Position numbers and translations under genes: made by a program. A stretch of DNA of 64,000 nucleotides from Armigeres subalbatus (lineage: Eukaryota; Arthropoda; Insecta; Diptera; Culicidae): NCBI RefSeq assembly GCF_024139115.2, contig NC_085140.1, positions 163,024,452 to 163,088,451 on the forward strand. Direction: 5' to 3'. Shown in pieces: positions 9,455 to 22,090 of this stretch; the stretch's first letter is position 1, and each line of letters begins with the position of its first letter. The notes beneath the pieces are model-generated. The model searched no databases. It saw nothing but the letters and a program-made list of their open reading frames with translations, and was not told where the DNA came from.

Positions 9455-12400
9455 CTGCAAATGAGAACACAGAAAAACGTTAAACTTTCGTACGATTAAA
9501 CTCAGCCACACATCGATAATTCACCATCAGGAGATTGATTGAGTATTCACTGAGCTGCACAGTGAAATGGTCAAAGTGAAACTGATAAGTGATGGTGATA
9601 AGGCGGGAAATCTCCGCTGATAAGCCAAACGTCGAAAATATGTCGAAGCTTGAAGGCGGCATCGTGCAGTTTTAAATAACATCACCGAACTTATTTGAAC
9701 CGGCATGTTATGCCGGTGAGCCTGATGCAATGTATAAATTTGTTTTTGTTGTTATGGCGAATGAACTTTGATCAATTTGCGAACGATTCAGTATAGATGA
9801 GGTTTTATTGGAAAACTGAATGATTAATATGCGTCAAACTCAACTGCGTAATTGGTTAAAGCCGCTGTCAACATCTTAAATAGGATTGGATTTTTGAAGA
9901 AACATCCAAAATAGAAAATAACTTCCGTCCAAAGGTTGAAATCTATTTTAAGAAATTGTATAGAATGTACGTCAAAGCAGAGGAGAAAATTGGGGCTAGA
10001 CGATGATATTGACTTATTTTTTATTAATTTTACTAGCAACACATGCTCCAACTGCTGCATATGTGGTTTAATTTTTATCATATACTTCCACAGTTATAAA
10101 CAGAGAGGATTATCAGTCGGGACTTAAACGTCATTTTTTTGAGCAGCCACAGACTGTGTGAGGAATAGTGATCACCCAATTTTAAATTGTAGATCATCTG
10201 CACGAGAAAAACTCTGTGTAACGCTTAAGATCATTCAAGAGTGATTAAGGGGTGTCGCAAATGGGTCAGAATTTTTTCATGTTTATATTGGGTCATGTCC
10301 AGAGTACAGGTTAGTAATAATAACGTGGAAAGGTGCAGTTATCGTTAACTTCGTAAAACTCGCTAGTCTACGAAGAAACGATAATGTAACCAAAATTTCG
10401 AACAACAGTCTGGGAATACCCCGTTAGGCATAAGTACGTTAGGCGTAATGGACGTCAGGCATAACATGACCCAAAGAACAGCCCATGTCATAGAAAAACG
10501 AAATAGTGCACAACGTCCATTGTGTCGTCCCAACCGTGCTGCTTCATCACGCCTGTCTTTTTTCATCTATACCGAGCTGAAACCGGGGCGCATATCTTCC
10601 GCCAGCCCTAATGCAACCCGTATTCCCCTTAGCACAGTCGAGCCTCTGCTGTCAGCGACCTACAGCCGCCCCGGCCCTGTGTCTGAGTTGGAAAATGGAG
10701 TCTTCTGAAATTCTATCGCATGCTAGCCTTCCGTACCCTGAATGGCTTGCTGTTACCAGTCCTGTTGTTTTCTCGAAATTGTGAAAAATAGATATATACA
10801 GTTTCTCAATCAAATGATCCACTCCATTCTTATGAAGCCCGCTATAAAAATGGTGTTAGATAAAAATGTAACTGATTCCTGTTACAGAAATCGAGATCTT
10901 GATCCTTAAACCTGACTATTTCCAATTTATAAACCAAAAAATAATTTGTATTTTTATTACATTGAGGTGAAGTCGGAAAACTCCAAAAAATGCTTACGTA
11001 ATAAGCGTAAGGTCCCTATCTTTGATTATTTATACAGGAAGTATACATTGCATCCCTGCAATGGGCAGAGATAATCCACCTAATGATATGTAATAGCGGC
11101 TTCCGTTTTTATCTCACCCACTTAGTGCATCCATCATCATCGAAGCAAACAGTGTGATTAACGACGGCTTATCTGATTTACAACACTCGCCTTTTCGTAC
11201 CGCTTTCGACCAGTTAGTTTCCTCGATGTTGTCTCATTAAGGTATATTTGCGACACGGGAATGATGACAAAGTAAATTTGCATAATTTTATTATCACCGC
11301 TCACCGTGTTCTGCCTATCTATCTGCTCAACCGCAGTGATAATCATCAAATTCTCACACTCTTTATAGTATTTAGGTAACCACCTCACCTAGATGCGAAT
11401 TTCACTAATTCAGCATGTAGATCGTGCTAGATTTACAATCGATCGGAATTTGATTTGTCGCACATTATCATGAACCCAGAAGTGCTAAAAACTGTTCGTT
11501 AGATGGAATTTTATTTTCAGCAACGCGCGATAGCACTTGTTATCAGTTCAGCACATTGTTTGTTTCGACAGTTTCATGGATTAACACACAAATCACTGAC
11601 GATTAGACGATTAGACGCCTGGAAGGAGAAAGGGTTTGCGTCGGGGTCATGATTATTATCTAAAATTGAACGTCTGAATAATGATAAGAGATTTGAACTT
11701 CAGGATTATTGGGATTTTCGTTTATTCAACCTTCGAGTCGAAAACAAGGAAGCATTCCACGCTCAGCACGAAATGTTATAAAATCGAAACTTTGTGTTGG
11801 TGTATCAATATATAGACTAAACAAAAATACGAAAAGAAGTGTTAATTTCGCGCAGAATAGAGTAAATAATTTGTTTGGTTGTTATTTCCACGAATGTCAT
11901 ATTACAAATCAAATGTTTCAAAGCAAATATATGCCTACGAAAACCATCAGATTAGTTTTGAAAAATTCCATTCTAATCAGCTTTGACTTTGAATGCCCAT
12001 GAACAAAACCGAAACGGAAAATAAAAATAACAACTAGCTTGAAGCTAATCAAAGGTTAATGGAAACCATATTCCCATGTCGTTTGCGTGTTGACTATTTT
12101 GATGTTCTTAATTTTTCAATACTCACTTTCCGTACCAAGAGTAAAAACGGCTTTTAATTGAACACATTGAAATGTTTGGCTAATTATTGCCGTGGAAATC
12201 CAAAAGACTAGCAAAGCTTCATCCGCGGTGAGAATACCCACATTACATCACTTAGAACTGACGAAGATGCAATTCAAACAAGCTCTTCACAATAATATGC
12301 AAATTATTATTTTATTCATTCAAACCAAGGCCGAAAAGTCGTCTCCATTCAGCTCGAACCATGATTGCACGTCATCAACCATCTATAGATCGTTCGCCGA

Positions 12401-13592
12401 TTAGACGATCCACCTTTCTCTGTTCGCGTCTTGCCTTCTTGTGCGCATTAGGGCAGTTCACATTTCAAAAATGTTCGAAAATTCCAACTCCCATATGTCT
12501 ATTAGCATCATTTTGATAATATAGGAGTCCTGGCAAAATTTCAGCCAATTCGGTGGCCATTTAGGGGTGGCGCGAAGTCAATTTATGTTTATATGGAAAT
12601 TTGTATGGGAAAAACTTAAAATTTATTCAAGTCTCCCTAGAACTGTAAAATTGTGATGAATTCAAATAAACATCCCCAACCTCCCTTTTTGGAAGCTATA
12701 TGAATGAGACCTCCGGATAACACACTAGTTATGAGTGGATTGGATGGTTCTATTGACAGTGTTAATATGGGATAAATGGCTAAAATGGTGTAATTAGCCT
12801 CAACGCAGCAGTGGAAATATAAATCAAAATGATAGAATTTCCCACTGATTGACCTTGAATAGATTCCAAAATGCATTAATCCTTCCTGCCACATGAACTC
12901 TCTTGATGCTAGCCAACGTCATAGAATTAGGGTAAGCTCCTTGTAAGCGGCGCAGTGTGATTGCATGGTAGTTGCTACAATCCACCTTATATTTATGTTA
13001 CCATCCACGGCAGAAACTCTGCCTGCCAAATCTTGGTAATTACCCAAGACAGAGTGCAGTGTCTTGATTTTAGTCAACCAATCTTCTCCTGGATTTCCTG
13101 GAGATTCGGAGATGGAAACGTATGTCTTGCACGCGTGCTCCCTGGCCTGGTAGTGTTGGGACCATCTCACGCTCGTTTGTAGACAGGTTTCTATTGAAGT
13201 CTCTACACATATCAGGCTGTTGCACGGGGCTTTTACTTGAACGGTCAACTTCACTTAAAACTTTCGTGCGTTACTAGCGCGGTACAGTTGTTCCGTTTCT
13301 TCACGGTCTCGATTTTCCTACTGGCGCTTTTCCTCCGGAAAATCAAGTTTTGTCTGTTCCGAAACCGTTTGTATTGTGGCTCGTTCGCTCTCGTGCGCAA
13401 CAATCTTACCCTTGTAGAAAAATGCAGCTACCACACCAACTGTTCACATTCACCGTCTAATCAATTGTAACTCGGATCAGGAGCACCGGTGTTGCGGAGC
13501 TACCAATGGCAAATCGTCATCCTCAGAAGAAGCTGCTCCTTGCTGTTTTTCCGTTGGAGGTGCCTGTTTCAGCTGCGTAGTTTTTGACAAGA
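9455..13592. other. Non-coding stretch, probable 5' intron of the SLC13 gene
   Basis: Unique-looking, moderately AT-rich DNA. Short frames here lack recognisable domains. A C-rich block at 10440-10700 and another at 13250-13560 stand out in composition but match nothing I know. At 12450-12610 lies a stretch with CCATTTAGGGGTGGCGCGAA that resembles a dispersed repeat. No splice-paired exon was identified. Confidence 0.5.
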
Positions 13593-13740
13593 TCATCGTT
13601 TCGTAGCCGCCCAATTGTCAGTCGCGTCGTTCGAATTCGACACTATCGAGAGCTTAGAGCGCAGATATACTGCAACGAGGTAGTGGTCGGGTTTTATATT
13701 TGCACTGCGGAAAGTACGAGTTTTCAAAGAATTCAACGTC
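13593..13740 (-). pseudogene. LINE endonuclease fragment (RTE-like)
   Basis: Minus-strand frame reads LKTRTFRSANIKPDHYLVAV then YLRSKLSIVSN, the same end of the endonuclease domain as at position 1-102. The conserved S of SDH is P here (KPDHYLV). A frameshift near 13595 would join it to a further frame (KQAPPTEKQQGAASSEDDD, down to about 13490) that may be part of the same ORF; that is uncertain. Confidence 0.65.
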
Positions 13741-13914
13741 GTTTTTTTCCTTTTTTCGGGATGAACCACTGCGTGCATTTCATTGAACATTTGCAGTATA
13801 CCCGTGTCATTTGTTTAGTGCATGTCTTTCTGCTCTATTTCTATTGAGAAGAAATGAAGTAGTCTTTTTTCTTCATATATTTTATCAAGCTTAATGTAAG
13901 GCTCTTTAGATTAA

Positions 13915-14453
13915 GGTACCGTCAACTGGGGGGAAGATGATCATTTTTAAGACAAAACATGCAATAACAATGTGTGTTTACATTTTAAATCCAAACAAAT
14001 ATTTTCAAAACATGTACTGCTATACGTTGCAATAATCAACAACTTTAGTTTTCTGAAATGCATTCGCATTTATTAAAATAAATTAAATTATCACACATTT
14101 TTTGAGTAATCTGGTTTGGGGTGAAGTTGATCAAGACAGCTCTACTAAAATAATTGTGACCTAGTAGTCAAAATACACTAGGTTATTTGTATGAATGTTG
14201 AATTTACTTAAAGAAGTCTACGAAGTCAATATTTGAAACGAAAATAGCGGCATTTATGACTATCTCTCTCTTTCTTCCACAAAATACATTTTCATGATTA
14301 TAATCGAAAAACTCGGATTTCTACCTAGCGGTAACATTACTTGAACGGAGAATATTGTTGACTACCGTTTCATAAAAAAATTGGCACTTTTGACTGACAC
14401 ATCAAATGATCATCTTCACCTCAATGATCATCTTCCCCCCAGTTGACGGTACC
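13915..14453. repeat. Hairpin element with GGTACCGTCAACTGGGGGG ends
   Basis: A 539-bp element whose first 28 or so bases (GGTACCGTCAACTGGGGGGA...) are repeated inverted at the end (...CCCCCCAGTTGACGGTACC). The subterminal TGATCATCTTC is repeated twice at the right end. The interior is AT-rich, without a frame. Confidence 0.85.
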
Positions 14454-15179
14454 GCTATTTATACCCTTCGAGAAATGGCTTATATTAACTCTTAAAGGCG
14501 CGCCCTCAATCAGTTTCGGCTCAACAATAAGTGATATAATACTGATGTTGGCCATGCATCGGTAGTGAAGTTCAAACTTATATTTGCTTCTTCTTATGAG
14601 TTCCGAATTCGTTTTTGTACAGAAATCTGATTTCATTGCGTTTTGGCATTTCTGAATCTCACCTTTACATAGAGCTTCAATCAATCAGAGGGTTCAGAAG
14701 ATCCACCAAATTCGTATCCGCTTCTTTCCTAACTAATCAGCGCTCTGGAGCTTGAAGATTCATGTCGTCGGCTTCGAAACCAGCCTAAGATTGAGTTACG
14801 TTTTTATAATTTACTCCATTGACTCCATCCAGAGAGGAAAAGATGGGTCATCTAAAAGCAAATTATAGTCGTTCCATACTCTTCCGACCATCACTCATAA
14901 GTATTAACAAGAATAGTAAGAACTAGAGCACAGTTTGATAAATCTTACACCGTAAACCACCACGAAAAAGTGTCTACCCAGCATCACAGGCTCCGTTAAC
15001 TGCCTGGCTAATTGTTTCACCCCCAGGCCATTCATCTCCTCGGCACGGGTCGCCGGACACCTTGGGATTCGGGGTTAGGGACGTTATATTGTCAGTTTCA
15101 GTGTTGTACCGAGCCTGGCGATATGACCGGATTTACTCCGTTACGCACTACTTCAGAGTATCCATATTCCAGCGTAACG
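14454..15179. other. No recognisable feature
   Basis: Mixed-composition DNA without domain-bearing frames; I see nothing I can name. Confidence 0.4.
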
Positions 15180-15298
15180 GGAACACCGTCGGTTAGAACG
15201 TAGTCTGTTTGGTTAGGTGACCTCCATGTAGCCTCGAGGATAGTTTTGTGGAGAAAGAAAGTGCTTCGCACTACCATTCCGCGGGAGGCTACAAAGTT
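15180..15298 (-). pseudogene. LINE endonuclease fragment (RTE-like)
   Basis: Minus-strand frame reads NFVASRGMVVRSTFFLHKTI then LEATWRSPNQTDYVLTDG. In intact RTE-like endonucleases this segment ends in NQIDHVLIDGRH, just before the SDHYLV segment seen at the other two fragments. Flanking frame is not conserved. Confidence 0.65.
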
Positions 15299-15921
15299 TA
15301 TGCATCGTTGGCCATTGCCATTACCATTATTTTTGCATTTTAGTAAGCCTCCTGGGGTCTGTAATTTTAATATTACACAACGTAATATTGTAAATAAACA
15401 TATGTACATAAATAATTATATTTAACAACGTTAACTTGAATAGACTTTGGGCTGCCAGCTCTTTTTCCGATAGATTACGATTACGTCGTAATCATTACGA
15501 AAAAGTCAAAACGCAATATTCTAAGCAGCATAATCATATATGTACTACGATTTAGCCAGAGCCATGTGATTTTGATTGCAAATGAATCACCTAAATCCCA
15601 ACTTCGTAGTGTGGAGCCGTTATCAGCATCTGCAATGTTTACGACGAGAAACAGTTTCTTATCGCGGCAGTCGCATGTTTTTCGAAATCAGGCCTCACGC
15701 CTTCCGATCACTTTGGTGGGTGTTGTTTCCCGATGTAATTATTCAATATTCTCGAATAAACATTATTCCGCGCAGAAAACTTGTTGAACAAGTGAACCGG
15801 TCTACGCGTGGTGCACGATTATTAATGTACACGTTTATATCCCGTCACCGATGCACTTCTGGGTTGGGGAATAATAAATGCTAAACGTTCGTCTATCGAG
15901 CGGCGTTTTGTCGCAGACACA

Positions 15922-15980
15922 ATGGTGGCTGGCAATTTCACAGTCGCCTTCCTGCCCTTCGGCCTTGAGTGCGTAGAAAT
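15922..15980 (+). CDS. Hypothetical first coding exon
   Basis: ATG with A at -3 and G at +4 opens MVAGNFTVAFLPFGLECVE followed by a near-ideal donor (AT then GTGAGTAAG) at 15981. The hydrophobic N-terminus could be a signal peptide or membrane anchor. Joined to the acceptor at 16326 the frame runs 41 residues. No family is recognised. The preceding 100 bases contain TTTATATCCCG (about 15832), a possible TATA-like site. This could equally be chance; the support is the start context plus the donor. Confidence 0.25.
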
Positions 15981-16326
15981 GTGAGTAAGTTTAGCCTTTC
16001 GCGCCACGCACGGGAAAATAATCGACGAAATAATGGTAAAACTATGCAAATCACTGTAGCTTGATTGAAATTAAGTTGATCGGTATGGCATTTAGCTTCG
16101 GTGTAATACCAGTGTCTAGTTTTATAGGATAAAGGTGCTCAGGTCTAATAAGAATTCTAAACTTAATAGCACTAATGTGGAAGCTAGTAAATTATTCGTA
16201 ATTATTATATAGAAGTTTATGAATTATAATGAGGATTTTTTTGATATGAAAAAATTCTACCGATATTTTCCAAACGCGTTTTCGAGTGAACTTCCAAATG
16301 TTATTCCTGCATCAAACTGTTCTCAG

Positions 16327-16393
16327 TCAAAGCATGGAAAGTGAAGAAGGCATAATAGTTTCGGAAGATTGTGAAGAAAAAGAGGAACGCTGA
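16327..16393 (+). CDS. Hypothetical second exon, acidic C-terminus
   Basis: Acceptor ACTGTTCTCAG ends at 16326. In phase with the exon ending at 15980 it reads IQSMESEEGIIVSEDCEEKE then ER and stops at 16391-16393. The tail is strongly acidic (E/D-rich). The 346-base intron obeys GT-AG. A second potential donor (TTG then GTGAGC) lies near 16652, so the transcript could continue. No homologue is known to me. Confidence 0.2.
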
Positions 16394-17160
16394 AAAACAT
16401 TGGACCAACATAGATATGGCTCAGGGAAGTACTGCCGAAGTTTGCAGCAATCGTGACATTCATCTACCAGACACCAGGAAAAAATCCCGAATATCACATG
16501 CGTTTCATCGTCCCGGTGCTGAACTGGAGTATCTGTTGATTTTTACTTTACCGGGATCACACTGAAGTCGAGCACTGCTGCTTCAAACCGATGCGATGGT
16601 AGAGGAAGGGAAGATGGCAGGGAAATAAGAGACGCAAACAGAGGAAATCAATTGGTGAGCATGTTCCAGTTATTCTCTATTTCATGTCAATTATGCAAAA
16701 TTAAAAACTAAATACGCACAGGGCATCGTTTGCTGCTATTGCCGCGGATATTGTGGGAGTCCCAGGTATCCGGTTCACGCTTTAGAAAGCAGCGGTGGCT
16801 CTTCTCGGCCTTCTACTCCCTGAGTAGTTAGTGTGAATAAGGGCGTCCTTGCAATGTTTTGCTGCACCTGTTGTGAACATCTGGTACATCCTCATTCCCT
16901 GCACATTCTGAAGACACCTCCTTGCTTCAGAAGTGTTTCCTTTTTCTAGTACTAGTCTTCATAACAAAAAGGGCACCATCACAGAGCATGAGATTTGATC
17001 AAATTATTCGCAGTTCTACTTATTCAACACTCCCAGCTGGGTGAGGGATAGAGGATGACATACACATACACAGAAGTTTATGATTTATAATGACTTAAAT
17101 ATAGGATTTGATTTCTCTTCCTTCCTTTACTACCATTTTATTCACAACTGAGATATTAAC
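16394..17160. other. No recognisable feature
   Basis: Non-repetitive DNA; a 64-codon frame from 16371 has no recognisable domain. Nothing else supported. Confidence 0.35.
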
Positions 17161-18900
17161 ATGCTAGCGATAATAGCTTTTTTCGCCATTCCAAGCTTGG
17201 ATATGTATTCAACTATGTTCAAAACATATTCGTGAAAATCAAGAGACCTTGTAAGATAGTTTTGGGATATCCTGGGTCATCCAAACTGTCCATGAGTTCA
17301 TAAATTGCGATCTTCAGTCGCATTTTTCGTCACTAGAAGCTTGGATATGTATTCAACCACGTTCATAACATTTTTCAAAATACCAGGAGACATGGTAAGA
17401 TAGTTTTGGGATATCCTAGGTTATCCATACCGTCCTTGAGATCAGAACGAGCGATCTACAGCCACGACACTATTTGCATTCGTTACTCCAAGGTTGGATA
17501 TGTCACTCACTCATGTGGTGTCCATAGCATATTCCTGAAGATCAAGAGATATGACCAGATGGTTTTGAGAAATCCTGGGTTGTTCAAATTGTCCTTGAGT
17601 CCGAAACTTGCGATCTGCAGCCCCAACACTAGCTTTTTTCGCCATTCCTAGCTTGAATATGTATTCAACTTTGTTCATAACATATTCGTGAAGATTAAAA
17701 AACATTGGTTTTGGTCAGATGGTTTTGAAATATCCTGGGTCATCCTTGAGTTCAGAACTTGCGTCGTTACCAGCTAGGATATGAATTCAACCACATCCAT
17801 AGCATATTCCAGAAGATCGAGTGAAATGGTCAGATGATTTAGGGAAATTCTAATTCATCCAAAACGTCCTTGAGTTCGGTATTTCCGATCTACAGCACTC
17901 ACACTAGCTTTTTTCACCATTCCATATATGGCCAGATTAAATCATATTTAAGTTGCTGCAACCAAATTCACCTGAATTGTGCTGCTTGGGATGTATTCAA
18001 CGACATCCGTAATGGTAGTAAAACTGTTTTGGAATAGAATGTCTTAACTTATCATAAGACGAATTCCCGCTTTTCCTTTTAATTCCACCACTTGATTGTA
18101 ACTTTAACAGATACGTATTTCGACCTCAACAGTAAGGCCGTCTTCAGTGTCTCGTACTTGATTCGACTCGACTTGCATATCCATAACATATTCCTGAAGA
18201 TCAAGATCAGTGGCTATTTTTACATATTTCATAAGTATTATGATCCTACAAACATGTGTTATCCGCCTTCAGTATCGCTTTTCATAAAAATACATTCACA
18301 ACTGTCGACCGCAAGTCCCGACCTCAAGAAAAATTTGATCAATCCAGAATTTTGCAAAACTGTCTTTTGGTCTTACAAAAGATGTAATGCACATTGTTGG
18401 ATGCATTCGATATGATATATGATATATATTTTCAGCAACGAAAGGAGCCTTCAAAGCAGCTTTAGTTCTGAAAAGTTCAGATGATGCAGAATATCTTAAA
18501 ACTATCTTACGATATATATTGAGCTTCCAGGAGCTGTAATGCACATGGTTAAATGTGTTTAGAAACTCTAAGAGACGAAAGTCTTGAAATCAGGGACAAT
18601 TTGGAATACCCATAATATCTCAAAACTATCTTACGATATCTGTTGACCTCTCAGGAGGTGTAATGCATTTAGATGAATGCATATTAAAGCTTTGAATACT
18701 TAAAAACGATTTTTTTGCAACTGCGGATCTCAAGACCCGAACTCAAGGGCTGTTTGAATTACCCAGAATATCTAAAAACTGTCCAACGATATCTGTGGAT
18801 CTCCCAGGAGATGTAATGTATATAATTGAACGCATATTGAGGCTTTGTGTAACGAAAAAGTAGCTGTAGATCTTGAGTCTACGGATACGTTTGAATAAGA
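17160..18900. mobile_element. Foldback of about 150-bp tandem units
   Basis: Units with TTTTGGGATATCCTGGGTCAT and AGCTTGGATATGTATTCAAC recur about every 115-160 bases from 17.16 to 18.0 kb. From about 18.43 to 18.90 kb the same units occur in inverted orientation (CCCAGAATATCTAAAAACTG, CGATATCTG...CCAGGAG). The arrangement parallels the element at 105-8660 with an unrelated unit. It is broken by a hairpin-family copy at 18022-18168. Confidence 0.7.
18022..18168 (+). repeat. Copy of the TACGTATTTCGACCTCAAC hairpin family
   Basis: Carries GAATGTCTTAACTTATCATAAGACG, ATACGTATTTCGACCTCAAC and CGTCTTCAGTGTCTCGTACT in the order of the family's left half. It lies inside the tandem-unit foldback; unit sequence resumes after it with CATATCCATAACATATTCCT. 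Confidence 0.75.
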
Positions 18901-19364
18901 ATCTTATTTCGAAACGGTACAATCCGTTGCCATTAAACCTTATATTTTCTTTTCCCTAGTTTCACCATGCTCATGACGTTTTCGGTTGTCGTGAGGCCTT
19001 GGCCGCCCACGATTGACATTTTTCCCTGATAAGGGAGTTGATTTCAAGCAAATAAAGACAGTGTTCACTTTCATCAATCGTGCGATTTTATACTTCCATT
19101 TTTCTGGTGCGGTAATATATGAAAGGGTTTAATTAGAAAGCAGACGATCAAATGACATTAACAAAAAGAAACTATTACTCCTGGATTATGTACCGATTAT
19201 TAGGATTGAATCGCCAGTTTGCGAATATTATCAATATAAGAATGCTTGAAACGACGAGCGTCAATTATGTGACTATAAACATTATTTGAAATATGTAGGT
19301 AAACTATGTTTCAATCGTGATAACTTAAAAAACAAGAAACGAACTTCAAACATCAATCTGTTTG

Positions 19365-19951
19365 AGCTTGAGCTTGATTGACTGCCCGTAGTTGCTACTC
19401 CATTATCAGCTGTTCTTGCACAGAGAACCAACAGATGTTTGCTTGGGACTAGCACTCATCTTCAATGTACAAGTTCTGGTGATCTCATTTGTTAGGTCAC
19501 ACTGGCGCCTGCCACGCAGAATGCAAGTCAATGTAGGGAGGAAATGATGAAAATGATGATGCAATCTTTCGCCCACTGAAAGCCGAATATACCTCTGCAC
19601 TTGCCACGAGTTCGTGCGGAATTTGTTGGAATTTTTGGGGTGAGGTTCGTTGAGCAGAGGTCTTGGTTAACGAGCTTCCAATGTGATAGATAGGAGAAAG
19701 CAACTGATAGATTTTTTTTATCAAGATTTTTGGTTCATTTCTAATACTAGCAATTACAGCTAGAATAGTCAAGTTGAAGGCATAGCATAGAAAAATGAGT
19801 GGAAGTCCATTTCCAATTTCAAAGACTGCTAGAACATGAGAAACAAAGAGAAAGATACAAAAGTAGAAGAATGGAACGGACCTGGGATTGAACCCAAGAC
19901 CTCCTGCGTATGAGGCAGAAGCAGTAGCAATATGACCACCAAGCCCGTTCT
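19365..19951 (-). mobile_element. SINE with tRNA-Met-like head and 32-bp target duplication
   Basis: The element is flanked by a perfect 32-bp direct repeat (19333-19364 and 19952-19983). On the minus strand it starts with a tRNA-like head, has a body of about 500 bases and ends in a short CAAGCT repeat. The 3' part (GGAGTAGCAACTACG preceded by a conserved 100-base stretch) is shared with elements at 32045-32670, 45517-46196 and 48697-53150, which have a different head. Target duplications of this kind are left by LINE-driven insertion; 32 bp is long. Confidence 0.8.
19873..19950 (-). repeat. tRNA-Met-like SINE head (not a functional tRNA)
   Basis: On the minus strand GAACGGG pairs with TCCGTTC as an acceptor stem, the loop CTCATAC gives anticodon CAT, and GGTTCAATCC is a near-consensus B box. 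The T stem has a mismatch and the D arm is poor, so this is a tRNA-derived promoter region of the SINE. Confidence 0.7.
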
Positions 19952-20424
19952 CAAGAAACGAACTTCAAACATCAATCTGTTTGTACAACATACGCAAATC
20001 AATTGATTCTATGTCTTTCAAAGTTTATTATTATTATTATTTATTCAATCTAAGGCCGGAGTGGTCTGCGCGGTACATAATAGAATGTCAATGAATAGGA
20101 TAAAAAATCTTATCGACTTATTCACCTAGATTATTTTTATGATTTGAAACTCCACATGAAATAGGAGAGAAAAATTCAATATGTGCCCCTAAGCTTTATC
20201 GATTTTTCATCAATATAAACAAGAAAAACGGACCATTTCAATTTACGAAACTGGCTACATTTCACAATAATCTCCTATCCAAAATACAAGGTTTTTATGA
20301 CTTTCCAACGCATATAAAATATGTTTAAAAAATTGGACCTTAGGCAAAACGCCGGAATGGTGACTCAAAAATGACTCAATTGTATGAAAAATAAAGGTGA
20401 ATACATGGTTGTTTGTTAAACTTA

Positions 20425-20587
20425 GGGAGCATCCACAAATTACGTAACGCTCAGAGGGGGAGGGGGGTTGATCGAAGTGTGACAATCCATACAAAAAATT
20501 TCAATGACTTAACAAAAAGGGTGACATAGGGAAGAGAGGGGATTGGAAAAGGCCAATTTTTGTGTTACGTAATTAATGGATCTTCCC
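20425..20587. repeat. Harbinger-type MITE with TTA target duplication
   Basis: Starts GGGAGCATCCACAAATTACG and ends inverted (TTACGTAATTAATGGATCTT CCC), flanked by TTA on both sides (20422-20424, 20588-20590). TWA duplications are typical of PIF/Harbinger elements. A relative is at 34367-34510. Confidence 0.75.
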
Positions 20588-21160
20588 TTAGCAGATTCAA
20601 CGAGGATTTTTTTAACGTAGTAAAATTTTGTTTATTTGAAGATGGTTTTTAAACTAGTTACAAGGAAATTATCTGCATTTCAACGTGAGGTAAAAATCTA
20701 ATTCATCAACATCTACTGCATAATCATAATTCATGACAAAGTTGACATAATTTATAAATAGTTTAAGAATTTTCGGTTTTGCTTCTATTTGTAATTCCTG
20801 CTAGCACTGGATGGATCAAACCTTACGAGTGAGGTGAAAGAATCACAAATCGGTAAATGTAAGTGAAAATAGAAGGATTTTATAACCTTTCATTGCAGCT
20901 CTATGATGAATAACTGTTTTTGAATTGTAATGGTAATATTCGTTCAGAAATGTCAAACAAAAGATTATATGAGTTTTTTGATGAGTTGAGCCATTTTGCC
21001 TCATGGGTGCGTAAAGTGTAAAGTGTTCTCCCCCACATTATTGCGGCTTATGTTCAACCGACATATTTTCACCAACCTATCTTACCCTCATCCTATAGCT
21101 CGTGACACAGGTGTGCGCTGATCCCCTCCCTCCCACTCGTAACATTTTTTGTATGGCTGA
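20588..21160. other. No recognisable feature
   Basis: AT-rich sequence, no frame with recognisable domain. Confidence 0.35.
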
Positions 21161-22080
21161 TTTTCTTTAAAACCTCTTCGGAAATTCTTTGGAACCCTCT
21201 CGGCACATTCTTTGGAGGCAAATTATTCGAAATTTCCTCCAGATTTCTTTTTTAGAAGTTTCTTTGGGATATTCTTTAAATGTTTCCTCCGCGAACTTTT
21301 CACAATTCCTTCAGAAATTTATTCGAAAGCTTCTTGGCAATCTTTTTGGCATTTCCTCGGAACATTTCTTAAGAATTTCCTCGTCCAATTCTTCGAAATT
21401 TCCTCAGAAAGTTCTTCCAATTTTCCTCGGAAAATTCATTGAGATTTCCCCTTCGTAAGTTCCTCGGCAATTTCTTCGAATGTTCTTCGGCAATCTCTTC
21501 GGAATATCCTCTACATTTTTTTTCAGAAGTTCCTGAGAAAATTCTTCGGGATTTTCTCTGCAAATTCTTCAATATATGCTCCGGAAGTCCCTCGCCAATC
21601 TGTTCGGAATTACGTTGAGAAGTTTTTCGAAATTTCTTCCCGAAATTTCCCTGTGATCCAGCAGCTGTGGCGAGGTGGCGTCAGACCGTTGGTGACCTAA
21701 GGACCGAAGTCCACGTAGTGGTTTATTAGCTGCGTGCACGCCATGTCCATGCAAAGTACCTACCATCAAATGGAGTGATGCACACGAATACTGCCTAAAA
21801 TCGTAAATTTTCCCCATAAGAATAGGAAGTCCAGCAAAGATGGGCAATGATATGCGAGTATAGGCAGTAGATCGGCGGGAACTAAATTCATGCAACAGAC
21901 GCTTCTGCAGAAATTCTTTCGGAAGTATTTCCTCTGGAAGTTCTTCCAGGAATTCCTCCGGAGGTTCCACCAGGAATTTCTCCAAAGCTCCTTCAGGGAT
22001 TCCTCCAAAAGATATCTCAGAAATTCATCCGAAAGCTCCTTCAGGAGTTCCTTTGAAAGTTTTTCCGGAAATTTCTCCAG
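21160..22080. repeat. Degenerate TTCCTCGGAAATTC array, interrupted
   Basis: Imperfect TTCTTCGGAAATTC words from 21160 to 21650 and from 21890 to 22080. The 240 bases between (21655-21890) are of different, more balanced composition and probably an insertion; I do not recognise it. Confidence 0.65.
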
Positions 22081-22090
22081 GTATTCCTCC

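Noticed and set aside
19873..19950. Functional tRNA-Met
   Set aside because: Poor D arm and T-stem mismatch; it lies exactly at one end of a retroposon with a target duplication.
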